The translations under genes were made by a program, and so were the position numbers. Below, one piece after another: positions 18,974-22,752 of a stretch of DNA of 22,752 nucleotides (position 1 is its first letter; each line of letters begins with the position of its first letter). The notes below the pieces were generated by a model. That model ran no database searches. It saw only the letters and a list, made by a program, of their open reading frames with translations, and had not been told where the DNA came from. Origin of the DNA: Peptococcaceae bacterium BRH_c23 (GTDB lineage: Bacteria > Bacillota_B > Desulfitobacteriia > Desulfitobacteriales > Desulfitobacteriaceae); NCBI GenBank assembly GCA_000961805.1, contig LADV01000116.1, positions 1-22,752 of the forward strand. The letters run 5' to 3'.

Positions 18974-19348
18974 TTACTTAACTTCTACAGTCGCACCAGC
19001 TTCAGTTAATTTAGCCTTTAAAGCTTCTGCTTCATCTTTGGAGATTTTCTCTTTGACTGCCTTTGGAGCATTGTCAACGAGATCTTTAGCTTCTTTGAGA
19101 CCTAAGCCAGTTGCTTCACGTACTACTTTGATAACTCCAATTTTGGAAGCTCCACAGTTCATGAGCATAACGTCGAATTCGGTTTTCTCTTCAACTTCTT
19201 CAGCCACTGCAGCTGCAGCAACACCAGCAACAGCCACTGGAGCAGCTGCGCTTACACCAAATTCTACTTCGAATGCCTTTACGAGTTCGGATAATTCGAG
19301 GACAGTTAGACCTTTAACACTTTCGAGAATTTCATTTACTTTAGACAT
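18974..19348 (-). CDS. rplL: 50S ribosomal protein L7/L12
   Basis: L7/L12 forms the multi-copy stalk that recruits and stimulates translational GTPases. The 124-residue protein has an N-terminal dimerisation domain (about 1-33), an Ala/Val-rich hinge (34-55) and the C-terminal domain with [22 protein letters not shown] and [17 protein letters not shown] cysteine at 65 within the C-terminal domain is slightly unusual. The ATG follows AAGGGGG. It lies 56 bases after rplJ and is followed by a terminator. Confidence 0.98.
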   Translation of the reverse strand: MSKVNEILESVKGLTVLELSELVKAFEVEFGVSAAAPVAVAGVAAAAVAEEVEEKTEFDVMLMNCGASKIGVIKVVREATGLGLKEAKDLVDNAPKAVKEKISKDEAEALKAKLTEAGATVEVK

Positions 19349-19404
19349 TTTTATTTCCCCCTTAATATTATGAAGCTTTTTTATAAATTACTTAAATTAT
19401 TAAA

Positions 19405-19932
19405 TTACTGAGCTTCCTTGAGTTTGCGTACCTCTTCCAATGCGTATCCCATTTTTCGGATCGGCCCTTGGAGAACATTGACCATACCAACAAGAGGAGC
19501 CTGCATTCCGCGTAAAACCATAGTGAGCAACACTTCGCGGGATGGTAGTTCGGCTAGAGCTTTAACACCCTCAGGCCCAATTACTTTCCCCTCTAAGACA
19601 CCAGCTTTAATTTGGAATTTCTTCAGTTTATTGACTTTGGCAAATTCCATTAACACTTTAGCTGGAGCGACAGGATCTGCACTAAAAGCCAGCGCTGTTG
19701 GCCCTTTAAGATAAGAATCGAGCCCTTCAACCCCTAGTTCATCAGCAGCACGACGCACGAGTGTATTTTTCATAACCCGATACTCTACTCCTGCTTGGCG
19801 CAGTTGAGCACGCAATTGCGTTACTTGGGCTACGGTCAGTCCTCGATAATCTGCTAAGACAACTCCGGAAGCTTGCTGGAACTTTTCCTTAATCTCCGAG
19901 ACAACTAGACCTTTTTCTTCAAAATTAGGCAT
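19405..19932 (-). CDS. rplJ: 50S ribosomal protein L10
   Basis: L10 anchors the L7/L12 dimers to the 23S rRNA GTPase centre. The 175-residue protein begins MPNFEEKGLVVSEIKEKFQ and contains VVLADYRGLTVAQVTQLR (25-41), EYRVMKNTLVRRA (50-62) and KGPTALAF (77-84). The C-terminal helix (about 145-175) is the L7/L12 binding arm. The ATG follows AAGGAGG by about 9 bases. An L10-type leader and attenuator lie directly upstream, so the L10-L12 complex probably represses its own operon. Confidence 0.98.
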   Translation of the reverse strand: MPNFEEKGLVVSEIKEKFQQASGVVLADYRGLTVAQVTQLRAQLRQAGVEYRVMKNTLVRRAADELGVEGLDSYLKGPTALAFSADPVAPAKVLMEFAKVNKLKKFQIKAGVLEGKVIGPEGVKALAELPSREVLLTMVLRGMQAPLVGMVNVLQGPIRKMGYALEEVRKLKEAQ

Positions 19933-19965
19933 TCTGTGTACCTCCTTCCTTCTGATAAACTCATC

Positions 19966-19991
19966 AAAAAACCTCCGCTGTTGCAGAGGTT
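19966..19991 (-). terminator. Attenuator hairpin before rplJ
   Basis: The minus strand has AACCUC-U-GC-AACA-GC-G-GAGGUU followed by UUUU, a compact intrinsic terminator that ends 33 bases before the rplJ start. Its place at the end of the L10 leader suggests that it is the regulated terminator of that leader. Confidence 0.8.
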
Positions 19992-19992
19992 A

Positions 19993-20087
19993 AGAATGCC
20001 AAATAAGTATCTATCGGCTAGTCTTCCAACCTCGGCAGGACATTAAGCCTTACGGCACCTGCTTTCTACAGCGGACTGTATTTAAAT
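19993..20087 (-). ncRNA. Ribosomal protein L10 leader RNA
   Basis: The minus strand contains the conserved core AGCAGGUGCCGUAAGGCUU followed by AAUGUCCUGCCGAGG, which I recognise as the L10 leader motif found before rplJ in many Firmicutes. AGCAGG pairs with CCUGC in the core. It starts close to the predicted transcription start and runs into the attenuator. In characterised cases the L10(L12)4 complex binds here and represses rplJL. Assignment rests on motif and position. Confidence 0.85.
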
Positions 20088-20094
20088 CTTGGTA

Positions 20095-20123
20095 AGCATA
20101 TCCTACTTGCAAAACAATGTCAA
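20095..20123 (-). promoter_or_regulatory. SigA promoter for rplJ-rplL
   Basis: TTGACA (20118-20123) and TATGCT (20095-20100) are separated by 17 bp on the minus strand, 14 bases after the rplA stop. No terminator lies between rplA and this promoter, so some read-through from the upstream group is possible. Confidence 0.82.
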
Positions 20124-20137
20124 GAACCTACAAACTA

Positions 20138-20830
20138 TTAGAGTGCTTTCAGAGGGTTAATTCGTACACCAGGACCCATTGTCGAGGTGACTGTAACACT
20201 TCGAATAAACTGACCTTTAGCAGCAGAAGGCTTGGCCTTCACTAAAGTTTCTGCTAATGTACGGTAGTTCTCAAATAGTTGTTCCGTGCCAAACGATACT
20301 TTACCGATCGGAGCATGGATGATACCTGCCTTTTCTGCGCGGTATTCAATCTTACCAGCTTTAATCTCTTTGATCGCACGAGTTACATCAGGGGTAACTG
20401 TTCCAGTTTTAGGGTTTGGCATAAGTCCTTTTGGTCCGAGAACTCGTCCCAATTTACCGACCATACCCATCATGTCTGGAGTTGCAACAACGACTTCGAA
20501 GCCAAACCAACCTTGTTCGATCTTCGCAATCATATCTTCGGCTCCAACAAAATCTGCACCAGCTAATTCTGCTTCCTTGGCCTTGTCCCCTTTAGCAAAT
20601 ACCAAAACTGAACGGGTTTTACCCGTGCCATTCGGGAGTACAATTGCACCACGAATTTGTTGGTCTGCATGACGGGTATCAATGCCTAATTTAAAGGCAA
20701 CCTCAACTGTTTCGTCAAATTTCGCCTTTGCGTTAGCTTTCACAATTTCTATAGCCTCTGTAGGCTCATAGAGTGTCGCGCGTTCAAACGATTTAATAGC
20801 TTCCTGATACCTTTTTCCAACTTTAGCCAT
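20138..20830 (-). CDS. rplA: 50S ribosomal protein L1
   Basis: L1 forms the mobile stalk that helps release E-site tRNA and is a translational repressor of its own operon in several bacteria. With the ATG at 20830 it has 230 residues, the family norm. The signature [21 protein letters not shown] lies at 125-145, and TSTMGPGV near 216-223 belongs to the RNA-binding face. GGAGG lies 8 bases before this ATG. An in-frame upstream start at 20872 would add 14 residues and has no ribosome binding site. It lies 80 bases after rplK, with a hairpin in the gap. Confidence 0.98.
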   Translation of the reverse strand: MAKVGKRYQEAIKSFERATLYEPTEAIEIVKANAKAKFDETVEVAFKLGIDTRHADQQIRGAIVLPNGTGKTRSVLVFAKGDKAKEAELAGADFVGAEDMIAKIEQGWFGFEVVVATPDMMGMVGKLGRVLGPKGLMPNPKTGTVTPDVTRAIKEIKAGKIEYRAEKAGIIHAPIGKVSFGTEQLFENYRTLAETLVKAKPSAAKGQFIRSVTVTSTMGPGVRINPLKAL

Positions 20831-20843
20831 TCTTTTAACCTCC

Positions 20844-20874
20844 TTGTGGTAATGCGGGCTAAGCCCTCCCACAA
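20844..20874 (-). promoter_or_regulatory. Hairpin next to the rplA ribosome binding site
   Basis: In the rplK-rplA spacer TTGTGG and CCACAA pair (20844-20849 with 20869-20874) and enclose a short GGGC-TTA-GCCC hairpin. The 3' arm shares two bases with the AAGGAGG of rplA (20839-20845). It could modulate L1 translation. L1 autoregulation is known in other bacteria, but I cannot match this hairpin to a defined L1 site. Confidence 0.3.
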
Positions 20875-20910
20875 TTAATTTAGTCCTACTGTTAGAAGCA
20901 TGAACTATCT

Positions 20911-21339
20911 TTATCCTTCAACGATATCGATACCCATACTTCGCGCCGTACCTTCAACCATGCGCATTGCTGCTTCGATACTCGCTGCATTCAGATCCTT
21001 CATCTTAATGTCCGCAATTTCGCGTACTTTTGATTTTGGAAGACTTGCAACTTTTTTGCGATTTGGTTCAGCCGAGCCTGAATTGATGTTAGCCATTTTC
21101 TTCAATAGCACAGCGGCTGGTGGTGTTTTGGTAATAAAGGTAAAGGAGCGATCCTCATAGACCGTAATCTCAACCGGAATAATTAAACCTGCTTGATCCT
21201 TTGTGCGCTCATTGTATTCTTTGCAGAAGCCCATAATATTGACTCCATGCTGACCTAGAGCCGGACCAACTGGAGGTGCCGGTGTCGCTTTTCCTGCTGT
21301 TATCGCTAATTTTACCATCCCAATTACTTTTTTCGCCAT
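20911..21339 (-). CDS. rplK: 50S ribosomal protein L11
   Basis: L11 forms the base of the GTPase-associated centre with 23S helices 43/44 and is the thiostrepton contact protein. The 142-residue protein contains the N-terminal [19 protein letters not shown] (residues 21-39) with the conserved proline helix, and a C-terminal rRNA-binding domain ending in [11 protein letters not shown]. The ATG at 21339 gives the usual MAKKV start; an ATG at 21345 lies only 4 bases from AGGAGG, while 21339 is 10 bases away, so the choice is not fully settled. It lies 32 bases after nusG. Confidence 0.97.
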   Translation of the reverse strand: MAKKVIGMVKLAITAGKATPAPPVGPALGQHGVNIMGFCKEYNERTKDQAGLIIPVEITVYEDRSFTFITKTPPAAVLLKKMANINSGSAEPNRKKVASLPKSKVREIADIKMKDLNAASIEAAMRMVEGTARSMGIDIVEG

Positions 21340-21371
21340 TGTCATTACACCTCCTTGATAGGATAATCTTA

Positions 21372-21899
21372 TTAATCTAGCTTTTGAACTTGTGTGAATT
21401 CAAGTTCAACCGGAGTCTCTCGCCCAAACATGGATACTTCAACACGCAATTTCGCTTTGTCAGCAAGAATCTCGCGGACTACCCCAACAAAATCCTTAAA
21501 GGGACCCGCGATGACCTGGACACTTTGATTAATCTCAAATTCAATCCGAGTATGGATCTCGTCCATTCCCATCTGTTGCAAAATCTTGATTACTTCAGTT
21601 TCCAGCAATGGAATTGGCTTAGTACCAGTTCCAACGAAGCCAGTTACACCAGGGGTATTACGCACTACATACCATGAATCATCAGTCATTTCCATTTCCA
21701 CGAGTACATATCCCGGATATACTTTGCGCTTCGTGATTTTCTGCTTTCCGTTCTTGAACTCGATTTCATCTTCCATCGGAACAAGTACTCGAAAGATCTT
21801 TTCTTCCATGTTCATGGATTCGACTCGTTTTTCAAGATTCATCTTAACTTTGTTCTCATAGCCAGAGTACGTATGAATAACAAACCAATCTTTTGCCAT
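21372..21899 (-). CDS. nusG: Transcription termination/antitermination factor NusG
   Basis: NusG binds the RNA polymerase clamp and links transcription to translation or Rho. The 175-residue protein has an NGN domain (about 3-95) starting [15 protein letters not shown], with YPGYVLVEM and [10 protein letters not shown] as typical segments, and a C-terminal KOW domain (about 125-155) with [13 protein letters not shown]. The length is that of a housekeeping NusG, not a LoaP or RfaH-type paralogue. The ATG follows GGAGG by 11 bases. It lies 42 bases after secE. Confidence 0.98.
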   Translation of the reverse strand: MAKDWFVIHTYSGYENKVKMNLEKRVESMNMEEKIFRVLVPMEDEIEFKNGKQKITKRKVYPGYVLVEMEMTDDSWYVVRNTPGVTGFVGTGTKPIPLLETEVIKILQQMGMDEIHTRIEFEINQSVQVIAGPFKDFVGVVREILADKAKLRVEVSMFGRETPVELEFTQVQKLD

Positions 21900-21941
21900 T
21901 TCCCAGGGACCTCCTCAGACTCTGCCGCAGAAACTCGCCAG

Positions 21942-22163
21942 TTAGGGCAGCAGCTTGGTCAAGACCGCGCTTAGACCACTATCCACAATCCACATTAGAA
22001 TGGATACAATCGTCACCGCTAAGAACACAACTCCTGTGTAGGTGAGCAATTGCATACGGCTTGGCCAATGAACCTTTTTCAACTCGCTCAAAACCCCGCG
22101 GAAATACTCCGCAGCCTTTTCCTTCTGACGCTGAGCATTAGCCGATTTCTTCAACTCGCCCAT
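21942..22163 (-). CDS. secE: Preprotein translocase subunit SecE
   Basis: SecE clamps SecY in the SecYEG channel in the cytoplasmic membrane. The 73-residue protein has the short, single-span form usual in Firmicutes: a polar amphipathic N-terminus, the ELKKVHWPS motif at 27-35, and one transmembrane segment at about 39-61. I chose the ATG at 22163; a GTG codon immediately before it is the alternative. The ribosome binding site is weak (AAGGATGTGA). It lies 84 bases after rpmG and 42 before nusG, the usual secE-nusG pair. Confidence 0.95.
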   Translation of the reverse strand: MGELKKSANAQRQKEKAAEYFRGVLSELKKVHWPSRMQLLTYTGVVFLAVTIVSILMWIVDSGLSAVLTKLLP

Positions 22164-22247
22164 CACTTCACATCCTTAACACGACATCGATGCCATCAAC
22201 CAGTGACAACGCCTCCTGGCGTACCTTTAAACCATTGCAAAAAAAAA

Positions 22248-22397
22248 TTACTTGGTTTCCTTATGGAGAGTATGGCTTTTGCAGAACTTGCAAAACTTTT
22301 GAGCTTCCAAGCGATCAGGGTTATTTTTCTTATTCTTCATCGTAGCATAGTTACGGTGCTTGCAATCCGTACACGCTAATATAATGCCAACACGCAT
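22248..22397 (-). CDS. rpmG: 50S ribosomal protein L33, zinc-binding form
   Basis: This 49-residue protein reads [19 protein letters not shown] at its start and ends in [14 protein letters not shown]. It belongs to the 50S E-site region. Two CxxC pairs, C9/C12 and C36/C39, make it the C+ zinc-binding form, together with the [11 protein letters not shown] block typical of L33. The ATG is preceded by GGGAGGTG at about 8 bases. A run of nine T on the coding strand directly follows the stop codon. It is the first gene after the promoter and precedes secE, the common rpmG-secE-nusG order. Confidence 0.96.
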   Translation of the reverse strand: MRVGIILACTDCKHRNYATMKNKKNNPDRLEAQKFCKFCKSHTLHKETK

Positions 22398-22454
22398 TCA
22401 CGAACACCTCCCGGACAACGGTAGGACGCTGTATTTTAATCGGTTACTCAAAAT

Positions 22455-22483
22455 ACTTTATCATAAGACAATTCCACTGTCAA
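22455..22483 (-). promoter_or_regulatory. SigA promoter for rpmG-secE-nusG-rplK-rplA
   Basis: TTGACA (22478-22483) and TAAAGT (22455-22460) are separated by 17 bp on the minus strand, about 58 bases upstream of the rpmG start. The -35 is perfect and the -10 matches four of six, with a TGA just before it. Confidence 0.85.
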
Positions 22484-22591
22484 GAGAAAAGTCTTATAAA
22501 GAAACAATCATGAACCCCGGCGTTCACAAATTAGAATGAAAATGTTTTCCAGTCATGCGAATTCCATAGTCTTCCATTTGGAATACTCTTA

Positions 22592-22738
22592 TTGGCGGGA
22601 GTTAAATATCCGCAAGTTTATTGGTGGAATTTCCCCCGTTAAAGAAACTGGTTTCAGTAACCTTTGAGTACAAATTAGTGTGCCTTGAGCACGTGTAAGA
22701 AATTTCTTTTAGTTTCAGGTTACTGAATCTCCCGCCAA
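22592..22738. repeat. 147-bp segment bounded by 10-bp inverted repeats (MITE-like)
   Basis: TTGGCGGGAG (22592-22601) and its complement CTCCCGCCAA (22729-22738) bound 147 bp with no gene, and each is flanked outside by TTA, which could be a 3-bp target duplication. A second perfect pair lies inside: TTCAGTAACCT (22653-22663) and AGGTTACTGAA (22717-22727). An imperfect direct copy of the left end (TTATTGGTGGAATTT) begins near 22619, and a 12-bp palindrome AAGAAATTTCTT lies at 22697-22708. I see no coding sequence. A small non-autonomous element is one reading; a regulatory RNA or protein-binding region is another. Apart from this and the promoter, I see nothing assignable in the 355 bases upstream of rpmG. 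Confidence 0.4.
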
Positions 22739-22752
22739 TTAATTAAAGGAGG

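Noticed and set aside
22167..22247. tRNA-Trp or extra small gene between rpmG and secE
   Set aside because: Some Firmicutes have a tRNA here, but the 84 bases contain only a nine-base T run after the rpmG stop, a 5-bp ACGCC/GGCGT hairpin and a seven-codon frame with poorly spaced Shine-Dalgarno; no cloverleaf fits.
1..22752. Search for defence, phage, CRISPR, biosynthetic or other accessory systems
   Set aside because: Every long frame is a known translation, transcription or secretion gene in conserved order. No spacer is large enough to hide a multi-gene system, so none is claimed.

Overview
This window is a core-genome stretch from a Gram-positive, low-to-middle G+C bacterium of class Clostridia. 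All convincing genes lie on the minus strand, so transcription runs from high to low coordinates. The gene order (rpmG-secE-nusG-rplK-rplA / rplJ-rplL / rpoB-rpoC / rplGB-rpsL-rpsG-fusA-tuf / rpsJ / rplC...rpsN) is the classic Firmicutes 'rif-str-S10-spc' supercluster. The L7Ae-like gene between rpoC and rpsL, the Firmicutes-type loop in S12, the short zinc-type S14, strong AGGAGG ribosome binding sites and canonical SigA promoters all agree with this. The Cys-containing EF-Tu and L24 make me favour a Desulfitobacterium/Desulfosporosinus-like (Peptococcaceae sensu lato) source. That last step is inference from memory of the families, not a database result.

Layout in transcription order. (1) 22752-22398 is non-coding. 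It carries a clear SigA promoter and, upstream of it, a 147-bp inverted-repeat-bounded segment that looks like a small MITE-type element. (2) 22397-20138: rpmG, secE, nusG, rplK, rplA (L33, Sec translocase subunit, transcription factor NusG, the L1 stalk and L11). (3) 20123-18974: promoter, L10-type autoregulatory leader with an attenuator hairpin, rplJ, rplL, then a rho-independent terminator. (4) 18858-11767: a strong promoter, a ~220-nt leader that could encode two tiny overlapping peptides, then rpoB and rpoC. (5) 11763-6978: promoter immediately behind the rpoC stop, rplGB, rpsL, rpsG, fusA, tuf. (6) 6977-26: a 244-bp structured spacer, rpsJ, a 181-bp spacer with its own extended -10 promoter, and a tight run rplC-rplD-rplW-rplB-rpsS-rplV-rpsC-rplP-rpmC-rpsQ-rplN-rplX-rplE-rpsN. 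The window ends in the ribosome binding site of the next gene, expected to be rpsH.

Together these genes encode the two largest RNA polymerase subunits, NusG, two elongation GTPases, one SecE and about half of the ribosomal proteins. I see no tRNA, rRNA, CRISPR, phage or defence genes and no disrupted gene. I did not find a convincing new biological system. The items most worth a second look are a four-cysteine motif inserted in the G domain of EF-Tu, the zinc-ribbon form of L24, the possible coupled mini-ORFs in the rpoB leader, the structured leaders before rplC and rpsJ, and the small repeat-bounded element upstream of rpmG.
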